Source: Brevibacterium permense (GTDB lineage Bacteria; Actinomycetota; Actinomycetes; Actinomycetales; Brevibacteriaceae). Taken from it: a stretch of DNA of 64,000 bases. Location of the stretch: assembly GCF_025506275.1 (NCBI RefSeq), contig NZ_QYCP01000088.1, positions 62,001 through 126,000 on the forward strand, given 5' to 3'. Of this stretch, positions 1 to 7,956 are shown piece by piece; within the stretch, counting starts at the first letter, position 1, and every line of letters starts with the position of its first letter. The position numbers and the translations under genes are program-made. Under the pieces are notes generated by a model. That model worked only from the letters and a program-made list of their open reading frames with translations. It did no database searches and was not told the origin of the DNA.

Positions 1-38
1 TCGCCGGCGCCCTCGTCCTCCCCGGGCTCTTCCTCTGA
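1..38 (+). CDS. C-terminal end of an unidentified protein (partial)
   Basis: An open frame enters from the left edge and ends at TGA 36-38. The visible residues read AGALVLPGLFL, a hydrophobic end that would suit the last membrane helix of a transporter or other membrane protein. Too little is present to name a family. A small hairpin follows the stop directly, which supports this being a real gene end. Confidence 0.4.
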   Translation, partial: AGALVLPGLFL

Positions 39-57
39 CGGAGTGTGCCCGACTCCG
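39..57 (+). terminator. Small stem-loop after the partial first gene
   Basis: CGGAGT and ACTCCG form a perfect 6-bp stem around a 7-base loop directly after the stop codon. There is no U-tract, as is usual in high-GC actinobacteria. It is a weak terminator candidate between convergent genes. Confidence 0.3.
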
Positions 58-119
58 CGAACGGCCGACCACGGCGGGCTGCGTAGGACGGCGGCGGCTT
101 GAGTCGGTCCCTACGTGCC

Positions 120-578
120 CTACTGCCCCTTGACGGTCAGTGTGCCGCCGCTTTCGGAGACCTCGTACTTCGGCAGCGGTTCCTCGGCCGGACCGGAGAT
201 CACCTCTCCGGTCGTCACCGAGAAGTTCGAGGAATGGCACGGGCAGATGATGGCCTCCTCGGTGATGCGAGTGACCTGGCAGCCCTGGTGGGTGCACACC
301 GATGAGAACGCGAAGAACTCGCCTTCCTTCGGCTGAGTGATCACGTAGGTGTCCTCGATGACGGTGCCGGAACCGACGGGAACGTCGGAGGCCGACAGGC
401 TCGAGTCCTTCGTCGGCTCCGCATCCTCGTCGGACGAACACGCCGAAGTGGCCGCCACCGAGCCGCCGATGACCGCCACCGTTCCGGCCACGCCCGCTGT
501 CTTCATCACACGACGTCGGGTCGGATCCGCTGGCGCGGCCGGGACGGTGTCGACGGGGCTGTTCGGAGTCGTCGTCAT
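120..578 (-). CDS. Tat-exported Rieske [2Fe-2S] lipoprotein
   Basis: A 152-residue small Rieske protein. The N-terminus has a twin-arginine stretch (RRR, residues 21-23), a hydrophobic segment (about 28-44) and a lipobox-like TSAC ending at Cys47, so it is probably exported folded and lipid-anchored. The cluster motifs are CTHQGC (95-100) and CPCHSS (112-117), giving ligands Cys95, His97, Cys112 and His115 plus the disulfide pair Cys100/Cys114. The start at 578 has an AAGGAG ribosome site about 9 bases upstream; a longer in-frame start at 626 lacks one. No cytochrome b or oxygenase partner is adjacent, so the electron partner is unknown. It resembles the stand-alone Rieske proteins common in actinobacteria rather than the QcrA subunit, which is longer and has three helices. 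Confidence 0.88.
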   Translation of the reverse strand: MTTTPNSPVDTVPAAPADPTRRRVMKTAGVAGTVAVIGGSVAATSACSSDEDAEPTKDSSLSASDVPVGSGTVIEDTYVITQPKEGEFFAFSSVCTHQGCQVTRITEEAIICPCHSSNFSVTTGEVISGPAEEPLPKYEVSESGGTLTVKGQ

Positions 579-790
579 CGGAATCTGCTCCTTCTCGCGG
601 GTGCGCACAATCCGCCATGCCGCCAACAGGCATGGACTCGTAAGTTCCAGCGTACAATCGCAATCGGTTCACCGCCTGCAGGCACCTGTCAGGATCGAAT
701 GGCACCGGACCGGTCCTCGGACGATCGGGGCGATGGGTGCGGTGGGCCACCTCGGCGAGGGACGATCTCAGACGGAAAAGGGGTGCGGCA

Positions 791-2002
791 GTGGCCGACG
801 AAACGGCGGCAGCACACCGGCGACATCCGGAACCGCGCGTCGCGACGGGATGGGGATTGGCCGCCTCGGTGTACGTATTCACCGTCGTCATGATGGGCAC
901 CACCCTGCCGACGCCCCTCTATCCACTCTATGAGGAGCGGTTCGGGTTCGGCACCGCATTCACCACTCAGCTCTTCGCGATCTACGCGGTCGGGGTCATC
1001 GGCGCGCTCATCGTCTTCGGTCGGCTCTCCGACGGACTGGGGCGTCGGCCGGTGCTCAGCCTCGGGGTGATCTTCTCGATCAGCTCGGCGGTGCTCTTCC
1101 TCATCGGGTCCCACATCGGCCTGCTGCTGACCGGCCGGGTCCTGTCCGGGCTGGCCGCGGGGATCTTCACGTCCACCGCCACCGTCACCGTGCTCGAGAA
1201 TGCGCCGGCCGGTCGCGAGCGGCTCGCCGGATCCTTGGCGACGGCGGCGAATATGGGCGGGCTGGGACTCGGGATCCTGTCCTCCGGGCTGCTCGCCCGC
1301 TTCGCTCCGGCTCCCCTGCTCACGCCGTTCCTCGTCAACGCGCTCATGCTCGTCATCGCAGGCTTGGCGCTCATCCTCGTGCGGGACCGAACGCGGGGCG
1401 GGGCGACGGCTGTGCGGTTGCAGCTGCCGGGGATTCCCGCCTCGGCGAAGCGCATGTTCCTGGCCGCCTCACCTGGGGCGATCACCGGCTTCGCGGTGTG
1501 CGGGCTGTATTCGGCGATCGCGCCGAGCTTCATCGGGCAGACCCTGCACCTGACGTCGACCGCGGTCACGGGAGCCGTCGTTTTCCTCCTCTTCGGTGCC
1601 TCGGCGACTGCGCAGGTGCTGCTGCGCGGGTTGAACGACCGTCGGCTCATCGTCGGCGGGACCGTGACCATGATCGTGAGCATGGGTGCGCTCGTCTTCG
1701 CACTCGTGGCGGGGTCGCTGCCGGTGCTCATCGTCTCCGCGGCGTTGGCCGGGGCCGGGCAGGGGCTCGTGTTCATGACCGGGATGCGCGCGATCACCGC
1801 GGTGACCGCGCCCGAGCACCGCACCGAGGCGACCACCTCATACTTCATCCTCGCCTACGTGTTCATGTCGGTGCCGGCGATCGGTGCCGGATTCCTCGCC
1901 GCCGAGGTGGGACTGGCGAATGCGACCGTCGTCTTCGCCGTCGCGGTGGCCGTGGTGTGCGTGTTGGGACTCGTGGCGGCACGGAGGTTCGCGGGCCGTT
2001 AA
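791..2002 (+). CDS. MFS transporter, drug-efflux-like
   Basis: A 403-residue major facilitator permease with about 12 hydrophobic segments. The cytoplasmic loop between helices 2 and 3 has the MFS signature (GRLSDGLGRRPVL), and the first helix ends in a PTPLYPLY motif typical of DHA1-type multidrug or sugar-efflux permeases. I chose GTG 791 because a purine-rich AAAAGGGG lies 8 bases upstream; an ATG at 737 would add an arginine-rich leader not seen in the family. It stands alone, convergent with nothing close downstream, and is followed by a 430-base gap rich in short repeats. The substrate cannot be predicted. Confidence 0.83.
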   Translation: MADETAAAHRRHPEPRVATGWGLAASVYVFTVVMMGTTLPTPLYPLYEERFGFGTAFTTQLFAIYAVGVIGALIVFGRLSDGLGRRPVLSLGVIFSISSAVLFLIGSHIGLLLTGRVLSGLAAGIFTSTATVTVLENAPAGRERLAGSLATAANMGGLGLGILSSGLLARFAPAPLLTPFLVNALMLVIAGLALILVRDRTRGGATAVRLQLPGIPASAKRMFLAASPGAITGFAVCGLYSAIAPSFIGQTLHLTSTAVTGAVVFLLFGASATAQVLLRGLNDRRLIVGGTVTMIVSMGALVFALVAGSLPVLIVSAALAGAGQGLVFMTGMRAITAVTAPEHRTEATTSYFILAYVFMSVPAIGAGFLAAEVGLANATVVFAVAVAVVCVLGLVAARRFAGR

Positions 2003-2013
2003 GTATGGGATTG

Positions 2014-2079
2014 CCAGGTCGCTGGGCCGTCGAGACCAGGTCGCTGTGGTGACGGGGCCAGGTCGCTGTGGTGTCGGGT
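2014..2079 (+). repeat. Three 22-bp tandem units starting CCAGGTCGCTG
   Basis: The 11-mer CCAGGTCGCTG starts at 2014, 2036 and 2058, exactly 22 bases apart. Units 2 and 3 differ at only a few positions, while unit 1 diverges in its second half. The start of unit 1 also resembles the right arm of the palindromes at 4300, 4954, 7108 and 7957 (CCAGGTTGCTGGGCCG), so this may be a degenerate relative of that family. A short GCCGTTGGG duplication follows near 2100-2125. Together with the 2201-2278 repeats these are the main content of the 2003-2432 gap, in which I see no gene. Confidence 0.75.
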
Positions 2080-2200
2080 GGTGGGTAACTGGACTGTCGA
2101 GGCCGTTGGGGCCGTTGGGGCCGGGTTCGCACGGAACCGCGCGGCGGACGTCGGCCAGAGGCCTGATTTCCGGAGATCTGCCTCCCGGCTCCCGATTAAT

Positions 2201-2278
2201 GGTCACTTTCGGATACTTTCCGGAAAATGTAGGTCACCATCGGATATTTTCCGCGCTTCGAAGCATCCGATGGTGACC
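2201..2278 (+). repeat. Direct plus inverted GGTCAC-NN-TCGGAT repeats
   Basis: GGTCACTTTCGGAT (2201-2214) recurs as GGTCACCATCGGAT (2232-2245), 31 bases on. Each copy is followed by a similar ATA(C/T)TTTCCG stretch. A perfect inverted copy, ATCCGATGGTGACC, lies at 2265-2278, so 2232-2278 can fold as a 14-bp stem with a 19-base loop. It lies 155-230 bases upstream of recQ, too far for a simple operator. It could be a regulator array, a terminator for the upstream MFS gene or a decayed repeat element. Confidence 0.6.
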
Positions 2279-2419
2279 CATATTTCTCGGCAGGTCCCAT
2301 CTCCACTCTCTCCCACACCTCGACTTGTCGCATCGGGACCTCGGTTTGTTTCCTCCGAGGTCTCAAACCACTCCTCCGTAGTCTCGTCTCCGATGGAGGT
2401 TCGGGTCAGTGACGTGAAC

Positions 2420-2425
2420 TAGGGT
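2420..2425 (+). promoter_or_regulatory. -10 box for leaderless recQ
   Basis: TAGGGT lies 7 bases before ATG 2433. There is no properly spaced ribosome site (GGGAG sits only 2 bases from the ATG), so the transcript probably begins at or next to the start codon. Confidence 0.5.
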
Positions 2426-2432
2426 GGGAGCC

Positions 2433-4268
2433 ATGACCTCCGCAGCCACGACCTCCGCCCTCGATGTCCTTCACGATGTCTTCGGCTATGAGGAGTTCCG
2501 GGGTCAGCAGGCGGCCATCGTCGACCAGGTCGTCGGCGGTGAGGATGCGGTCGTGCTCATGCCCACCGGCGGCGGCAAATCCCTGTGTTATCAGATTCCT
2601 GCCCTGGTCAGAACCGGTACGGGTGTCGTCATCTCCCCGCTCATCGCGCTCATGGCCGATCAGGTCGCGGCACTGGAGAACCTCGGTGTGCGGGCCGCCT
2701 ATCTCAACTCGTCCCTCGACTTCGAGACCGCCCAGCAGGTCGAACAGCAGCTGCTCGCCGGAGAGATCGACCTGCTCTACCTCGCGCCCGAGCGTCTCGT
2801 CCTGCCGCGGACGATGCGACTGCTCGAGCAGGCACAGATCTCCCTGTTCGCCATCGACGAAGCCCACTGCGTGTCCCAATGGGGACATGACTTCCGCAGC
2901 GACTACCTGGGACTCGGCGTCTTGGCCGAAAGATTCCCCGATATCCCGCGCATCGCCCTGACGGCCACGGCCACGCCGGCCACCCACGCTGAACTCACCG
3001 AACGACTCCACCTCCAGGATGCCGAGCACTTCGTCGCGAGCTTCGACCGACCCAACATCACCTACCGGATCGAGCCGAAGGCCTCGGCGAGATCGCAGCT
3101 GCTGAGCTTCATCACCACCGAACACCCCGGGGATTCGGGCATCGTCTACTGTCTGTCCCGGCGCGGGGTCGATCAGCTGGCCGAAGCACTCGTCGCCCGC
3201 GGCCTCACAGCCCTGCCGTACCACGCAGGGCTGCCCTCCGAGGTGCGCGCGGAGAACCAGGCGAGGTTCCTCCGGGAGGACGGCATCGTCATGGTTGCCA
3301 CCATCGCCTTCGGTATGGGCATCGACAAACCCGATGTCCGCTTCGTCGCCCACCTCGATCTGCCCCGCTCGGTCGAGGGCTACTATCAGGAGACCGGTCG
3401 CGCCGGCCGTGACGGACTGCCCGCAGACGCGTGGATGGTCTACGGCCTCGGCGATGTCGTCTCCCAACGCCGGCTCATCGAATCCGGCGAAGGCGACCAG
3501 GTGTTCAAACGCCGCCAGATGAGCCACCTCGATTCGATGCTCGCGCTCTGCGAGACCGTCGACTGCCGACGTGTGCAGCTGCTGCGGTACTTCGATGAGG
3601 TATCCGCACCGTGCGGCAACTGCGATACCTGCATGACACCCCCGGTGACCTGGGACGCGACCGTGGCCGTGCAGAAGCTGCTGTCGGCCGTCATCCGACT
3701 CGACCGAGAACGCGGGCAGCGTTTCGGTTCGGGCCAAGTCATCGATGTGCTGCGCGGCAATGACAACGACCGGTCCCGGGCCTCGGACCATGAGAGCTTG
3801 AGCGTCTGGGGCGTCGGCGAGGACCTGTCCGAGAGCCAGTGGAAGACCGTCATCCGGCAGGTGCTCGCCCGCGGCCTCCTCGAATCCCATGGTGACTACG
3901 GTGTGCTTGTGGTCGGCGAGAACGCCGGCCCCGTACTGCGCGGAGAAGAGGAGATCTCACTGCGTGTCGACCCGGTGAAGAAAGCCGGAGCGAAGAGGGC
4001 CGGATCAAGTCGCCGAGGCGGCCCCGAAGTCGAGCTCGACCCGGCCGAAGCCTCCCTGTTCGAGGCTCTGCGCTCCTGGCGCGGAGAGCAGGCGAAGGAG
4101 CAGGGCGTGCCCGCCTACGTCGTGTTCCCCGATGCTACGCTCTACGGCATCGTCGAGGTCAAACCGACGACGATCAGCGAACTCGGTCAAGTCAGCGGCG
4201 TGGGTCTGAAGAAGCTCGACCGCTACGGCGATTCCGTGCTCGAAGTCCTCGCCGCGCACGCAGGCTGA
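2433..4268 (+). CDS. recQ: ATP-dependent DNA helicase RecQ
   Basis: A 611-residue 3'-5' DNA helicase of the RecQ family, acting in recombination and fork repair. Visible motifs include Walker A PTGGGKS (44-50), the DEAH box (142-145) followed by CVSQWGHDFR, the motif V/VI block FGMGIDKPDVRFVAHLDLP...YYQETGRAGRDG, and a zinc-binding RQC region with CRRVQLLRYFDE and CGNCDTC. A C-terminal HRDC domain starts near residue 535 (SLFEALRSWR) and contains SELGQVSGVGLKKLDRYG. The length and the RecQ-RQC-HRDC order match bacterial RecQ. ATG 2433 is favoured over GTG 2424 because the TAGGGT box is correctly placed for a leaderless start. The gene is convergent with the VOC gene, and a strong palindrome lies between them. 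Confidence 0.95.
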   Translation: MTSAATTSALDVLHDVFGYEEFRGQQAAIVDQVVGGEDAVVLMPTGGGKSLCYQIPALVRTGTGVVISPLIALMADQVAALENLGVRAAYLNSSLDFETAQQVEQQLLAGEIDLLYLAPERLVLPRTMRLLEQAQISLFAIDEAHCVSQWGHDFRSDYLGLGVLAERFPDIPRIALTATATPATHAELTERLHLQDAEHFVASFDRPNITYRIEPKASARSQLLSFITTEHPGDSGIVYCLSRRGVDQLAEALVARGLTALPYHAGLPSEVRAENQARFLREDGIVMVATIAFGMGIDKPDVRFVAHLDLPRSVEGYYQETGRAGRDGLPADAWMVYGLGDVVSQRRLIESGEGDQVFKRRQMSHLDSMLALCETVDCRRVQLLRYFDEVSAPCGNCDTCMTPPVTWDATVAVQKLLSAVIRLDRERGQRFGSGQVIDVLRGNDNDRSRASDHESLSVWGVGEDLSESQWKTVIRQVLARGLLESHGDYGVLVVGENAGPVLRGEEEISLRVDPVKKAGAKRAGSSRRGGPEVELDPAEASLFEALRSWRGEQAKEQGVPAYVVFPDATLYGIVEVKPTTISELGQVSGVGLKKLDRYGDSVLEVLAAHAG

Positions 4269-4299
4269 ACCGCCTCGGCCCCCTCAATCACCCCTATTA

Positions 4300-4355
4300 C
4301 TACCTGACGGCGGCCCAGCAACCTGGCGCCAGGTTGCTGGGCCGCCGTCGGGTAG
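4300..4355. repeat. Palindromic intergenic repeat, copy 1
   Basis: A 56-bp near-perfect palindrome centred on GGCGCC (4325-4330), with 28-base arms differing at one position by hand comparison. The core is CAACCTGGCGCCAGGTTG and the outer ends are CTACCTGACGG and its complement. It sits between the convergent ends of recQ and the VOC gene and could act as a bidirectional terminator. It is the most symmetric of four copies in 3.7 kb. Confidence 0.9.
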
Positions 4356-4400
4356 TTCGGCGTCCCGGCCGGCCCCAAATCGGTTTCGGGCTGATCAGGC

Positions 4401-4826
4401 TCAGTTCTGCTCGAAGGCCTCGGGACCTTGCTCGGCTGCCGCCGGGTCCATCCACATGAACTCGAGGATGTTGCCGTCGGGGTCGGTCATGCTGATGCCG
4501 TACATGAACCCGAGGTCCTGCGGTTCTTTGTTCTCCCCGCCGCCGGCGTCGAGGATCGAGGCGCGCATCGCATCGACCTCGTCGCGGGATTCGCGGCTCA
4601 TCGCAGTCAGCGCCTGAGCCGCGGTGTGCGGGTCGACGATCGGTTTGTCCGTGAACGTGGCGAGATAGTCCCGGGTGAGGACCATGAAGAAGATATCATC
4701 GGTCCATTTGATGCACGACGCGTTGTCATCGGTGAACTCGGGCACCACCTCGGCGCCGATGGCTTGGTAGAACGACTTAGCGCGCTCGAGGTCGGTGGTC
4801 GGAAGGTTGACGAAGATCTGGGTCAT
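4401..4826 (-). CDS. VOC-family (glyoxalase/bleomycin-resistance-like) protein
   Basis: A 141-residue single vicinal-oxygen-chelate domain protein. The sequence starts MTQIFVNLPTTDLERAKSFY, the usual first strand-helix of the family, and ends with DPDGNILEFMWMD, the conserved final strand with its acidic metal-position residue. Families of this PhnB-like type often lack a defined enzyme activity, so the substrate is unknown. ATG 4826 has GGGAG about 7 bases upstream; the in-frame extension to 4946 has none. Palindrome copies flank it on both sides, 4300-4355 beyond its 3' end and 4954-5009 upstream. Confidence 0.85.
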   Translation of the reverse strand: MTQIFVNLPTTDLERAKSFYQAIGAEVVPEFTDDNASCIKWTDDIFFMVLTRDYLATFTDKPIVDPHTAAQALTAMSRESRDEVDAMRASILDAGGGENKEPQDLGFMYGISMTDPDGNILEFMWMDPAAAEQGPEAFEQN

Positions 4827-4953
4827 AACTGCTCCCTTGCAGTGACGGCGACGGATCGGGAGACGCGACACCGGACGGTCCACGACAGCTGGATGGCTGG
4901 ACGGTGGGAATTCGATTCTTACCGCGCCCAGGCCCCCTGTCAACACCCATTTG

Positions 4954-5009
4954 CTACCTGACGGGTGCTCAGCAACCTGGCGCGAGGTTGCTGGGCCGCC
5001 GTCGGGTAG
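4954..5009. repeat. Palindromic intergenic repeat, copy 2
   Basis: A 56-bp copy of the same element, with the same length and end sequences as copy 1. Its left arm is degenerate (ACGGGTGCTC in place of ACGGCGGCCC) and the centre reads GGCGCG. About five mismatches break the stem. It lies 10 bases beyond the stop codon of the leftward OsmC gene. Confidence 0.85.
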
Positions 5010-5019
5010 TCCTGGGAGG

Positions 5020-5580
5020 TCAGTTGGTCTTCGTGACGGTGACGTCGATCGGGGTCGGGTTGGTGAAGATGTCGAAGACGGGGCAATGAGCGTCCACGGT
5101 CTCCTGCAGCTTCTGGTAGTCCTCGTTGCTGTCGGGTCCGGCGATGTTGACGCTCACGCGCACGGACGAGAATCCGGGGCGCACTGTCTCATCGGCGCCG
5201 AAGAGTCCCCGCACATCCAGGTCGCCTTCAGCGCTGACATCGAGTTCGTCGATGGTCAGTCCGAGGTTCTGGGCGTAGAGGCGGTAGACGACGACCTGGC
5301 AGGAGATCAATGCGCCGAGGGCGTATTCGACGGGGTTCGGGGCGGCGTCGTCGCCGGCCAGCGGGGTCGGTTCGTCGACAGTGAAGGTGTGGCGGCCGGC
5401 GGTGATGACCGAGGACACCGAACCGCGAGCGGTGCCCGAGGCCGAGAACGTCAGCTGCCCGTTCTTCGCCGAGGCGGCCAGTCGTTCGTTCCATGCGTTT
5501 CCGGCTGTGGTCAGCCGCGTGGCGCGTTCTTCGTCGCTGATGGCGATGGTGGTGTCGAACTCGGTGGTGGCTGCAGTCAT
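5020..5580 (-). CDS. OsmC family protein (peroxiredoxin-like)
   Basis: A 186-residue OsmC/Ohr-fold protein. The middle contains PNPVEYALGALISCQVVVYRLYAQ, the long helix with the first conserved cysteine, and the C-terminal part has DAHCPVFDIFTN with the second. This is the two-cysteine arrangement of thiol peroxidases acting on organic hydroperoxides, although this longer subgroup is functionally less clear. ATG 5580 has AGGAG about 10 bases upstream. It is the first of three OsmC-family genes within 9.6 kb. The 215-base gap to kynU holds a possible -10 box TAGCCT at 5743-5748 for kynU. Confidence 0.88.
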   Translation of the reverse strand: MTAATTEFDTTIAISDEERATRLTTAGNAWNERLAASAKNGQLTFSASGTARGSVSSVITAGRHTFTVDEPTPLAGDDAAPNPVEYALGALISCQVVVYRLYAQNLGLTIDELDVSAEGDLDVRGLFGADETVRPGFSSVRVSVNIAGPDSNEDYQKLQETVDAHCPVFDIFTNPTPIDVTVTKTN

Positions 5581-5795
5581 GATGGTGGGCTCCTGATCGA
5601 GTGGGCGAGCGTGCGGTCGAGATCATGCGGGTCGGTGCTGATCTCAGACTAGAAACGATCGCCTGGCGGTGTCCTCCGCACCGTCGGCTGCCGTCGTCTG
5701 GCGTCATGAGCAGGACTTAGATCGTAATCAGCCGACGCACGGTAGCCTGGAAGGCAGACGAACCCACAGGTCCCCCCACCACGTGGAAGGCGACG

Positions 5796-7109
5796 ATGAC
5801 GACCTCTGACCGGACAGCCACCTCGGCGAACTCAACTGGCTCCCCGACTGCAATCACCCGCGCGGACTGCGAACAACGCGATGCGAACGATCCCCTGCAC
5901 GGCTTCCGCGAAGAGTTCCTGCTCCCGGAAGGCACGATCTACCTCGACGGGAACTCTCTCGGCCCGCGCACAAAGGGAGCCGCAGACCGCGCCCAGGAAG
6001 TCATCACCGACGAATGGGGCACCGGCCTCATCGGGTCATGGAACACCGCCGGCTGGTGGGATCTGCCGGCAAAGCTGGGTGAGAAGGTCGCCGGGCTCGT
6101 CGGCGGCGGGGCCGGGTCGACCGTCGTCACAGACACCACGTCGATCAATCTGTTCAAGGCTGCCTCGGCCGCGCTGAAGATGCAGGCCGAGGACAACCCG
6201 AACCGGCGCGTCATCCTCACCCAGCGGGAGAACTTTCCCTCCGATATCTACATGCTCGAAGGATTGGCCGAGCAGCTCGGCGACGGCTACGAAGTCCGCC
6301 TCGTCGACGATGAGGAAGTCACAGCAGGGTTCCCGACCACGATGTCCGACGAGGTGGCCCTCGTCGTCCTCACCCATGTGAACTACCGGACGGGTCGGCT
6401 CTTCGAAATGGGCACGACCACCTCGGCGATCCATTCCGGCGGCGCCATGGTCATCTGGGACCTGTGCCATTCGGCCGGTGCTCTGCCCATCGATCTGGCC
6501 GGAACCGGTGCGGACATGGCGATCGGCTGCACGTACAAGTTCCTCAACGGCGGTCCCGGCTCTCCTGCGTTCATCTGGGTCGCCGAGGCGCTGCAGAACC
6601 GATTCAGCCAACCTCTGTCGGGGTGGTGGTCGCATGCGCAGCCCTTCGATATGGCCCCGGACTACCGGCCCGCCAACGGCATCCGCCGCTACCTCACCGG
6701 AACGCAGGGAATCCTGTCGATGTCCGTGGCGGAGCTCGGCCTCGACATCCACTCGCGGGTGGACATGGAACAGGTCCGGGAGAAGTCCCTGGCATTGTCG
6801 GACCTGTTCATCGATCTCGTCGATGAGCGTTTGGCCGATCACCCGGTCGAGGTCGTCACTCCACGTGAGCACGCTCATCGCGGTTCCCAGGTCTCGATCC
6901 GGCATCCGGAGGGATTTGCGGTGATGAGCGCGCTCATCGAGCGCAGAATCATCGGCGACTACCGTGAGCCGGAGGTGCTGCGGTTCGGATTGACCCCGCT
7001 CTACATCGGGTTCACCGAGGTGTGGGACACCGTCGAGGCCCTGCGCGACATCCTCGACAACCGACTCTGGGACACCCCGGCGCACAAGATCCGCGGCGCC
7101 GTCACCTAA
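5796..7109 (+). CDS. kynU: Kynureninase
   Basis: A 437-residue PLP enzyme (fold type I, aminotransferase class V) that hydrolyses L-kynurenine to anthranilate and alanine, or 3-hydroxykynurenine to 3-hydroxyanthranilate. Family landmarks include FLLPEGTIYLDGNSLGP near residue 40, VILTQRENFPSDIYM, a WDLCHSAGALPIDL aspartate motif, and CTYKFLNGGPG with the PLP lysine at 248. GWWSHAQPFDM and the end VLRFGLTPLYIGFTEVWD also match. The start has GGAAGG upstream. No tryptophan dioxygenase or formamidase gene is adjacent, so it may salvage kynurenine or work with unlinked genes. The stop codon TAA overlaps the first bases of palindrome copy 3. Confidence 0.95.
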   Translation: MTTSDRTATSANSTGSPTAITRADCEQRDANDPLHGFREEFLLPEGTIYLDGNSLGPRTKGAADRAQEVITDEWGTGLIGSWNTAGWWDLPAKLGEKVAGLVGGGAGSTVVTDTTSINLFKAASAALKMQAEDNPNRRVILTQRENFPSDIYMLEGLAEQLGDGYEVRLVDDEEVTAGFPTTMSDEVALVVLTHVNYRTGRLFEMGTTTSAIHSGGAMVIWDLCHSAGALPIDLAGTGADMAIGCTYKFLNGGPGSPAFIWVAEALQNRFSQPLSGWWSHAQPFDMAPDYRPANGIRRYLTGTQGILSMSVAELGLDIHSRVDMEQVREKSLALSDLFIDLVDERLADHPVEVVTPREHAHRGSQVSIRHPEGFAVMSALIERRIIGDYREPEVLRFGLTPLYIGFTEVWDTVEALRDILDNRLWDTPAHKIRGAVT

Positions 7110-7168
7110 TTGCTACCCGACGGCGGCGCAGCAACCTGGCGCCAGGTATCTGGGCCGCCGTCACCTGC
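7108..7168. repeat. Palindromic intergenic repeat, copy 3 (inverted partner of copy 4)
   Basis: A 61-bp copy beginning AATTGCTACC, inside the kynU stop codon. The centre is the intact CCTGGCGCCAGG, but the two arms are of different types: the left arm has CAGCAACC and the right arm AGGTATCTGG. It matches the reverse complement of copy 4 at 59 of 61 positions by hand alignment. It lies between kynU and the convergent MOSC gene. Confidence 0.9.
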
Positions 7169-7184
7169 GTTGGGACGTCGCCGC

Positions 7185-7937
7185 TCAGGTGTCCGGAGCA
7201 GCAGAGGTTTCGATGATCTCGGCATTGACTCCGAAGTACGGTTCACCCGCCTCATTTCGCGGGCGGCTGGCGGCAAGCGTCTTGAGCAGATTGCTGCCCC
7301 GCTCCCCAGTGATCGGGTCGAGATCGAGGATGGCGCACCGCGCAATCGGACTCCCGATCCGCACACGCAGCGCGCCGATGCCCGGCACGTTCACCGTCAC
7401 ATCCCGGCCTCGCCAGGTCTCTTCGATGAAGGGTTCGTCCGTGTCGAGGACGAGGGTGGCACGAAAGCGGGCAGCCTCATCAAGCAGCTCATGATGACCC
7501 GACCGATCGGCGAGTTCCCTCATCGAAGCAGTAGTGACGATCGACAGGCCAGCTCCGTAGACCACGTCTCCACGATGTGCGCGGGCCAGCCGAACCGGCT
7601 TTCCCAGCCACTCGGAGGCGAGTTCCGAATGCGGACCGTCAGTGAGTTCGAGTTCGACCGGTCGCTTCCAGTAGCAGCAGATCAGGTGCTCGCCCGAGCC
7701 GACTGGCACCCCAGATGCAGAGCGCCCGTCGGGCAGGGTGATCGTCAGCGTGCCGTCGGCGAGTGAGGTGGTCATGCGGATGAGCCGAGGATTCTGCACG
7801 GTTTTGAGCACCTGCCGTCGTTCGACATCGACGAAGCAGAACTCACGATCGCCGACCGGACCATGAGCGTCGACGACTGCTCCCGGCCGAGCCTCATGCC
7901 GTGTGCCTTTGACGTGGGCGAACCCGAGCGATGGCAC
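7185..7937 (-). CDS. MOSC domain protein
   Basis: A 250-residue protein with the N-terminal beta-barrel and C-terminal MOSC regions found in YiiM/MOSC proteins, which handle sulfur or molybdenum-cofactor chemistry. Landmarks are DVERRQVLKTVQNPRLIRMTT in the N-terminal half, SIVTTASMRELADRSG, FRATLVLDTDEPFIEE and RVRIGSPIARCAILDLDPITGE with the conserved cysteine. The GTG start at 7937 has a GGGG purine site upstream. An in-frame frame continues into repeat copy 4, but translating the repeat is unlikely. The gene is bracketed exactly by the inverted repeat pair 7108-7168 and 7957-8017. Confidence 0.82.
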   Translation of the reverse strand: MPSLGFAHVKGTRHEARPGAVVDAHGPVGDREFCFVDVERRQVLKTVQNPRLIRMTTSLADGTLTITLPDGRSASGVPVGSGEHLICCYWKRPVELELTDGPHSELASEWLGKPVRLARAHRGDVVYGAGLSIVTTASMRELADRSGHHELLDEAARFRATLVLDTDEPFIEETWRGRDVTVNVPGIGALRVRIGSPIARCAILDLDPITGERGSNLLKTLAASRPRNEAGEPYFGVNAEIIETSAAPDT

Positions 7938-7956
7938 CCTGAATCCCCGCGCAGAA

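Noticed and set aside
2014-2079. Tandem 22-bp units considered as a CRISPR array
   Set aside because: The units are contiguous without spacers, too few and too variable, and no cas gene is present.
5796-7109. A full kynurenine pathway operon
   Set aside because: Only kynureninase is present; neighbours are unrelated.
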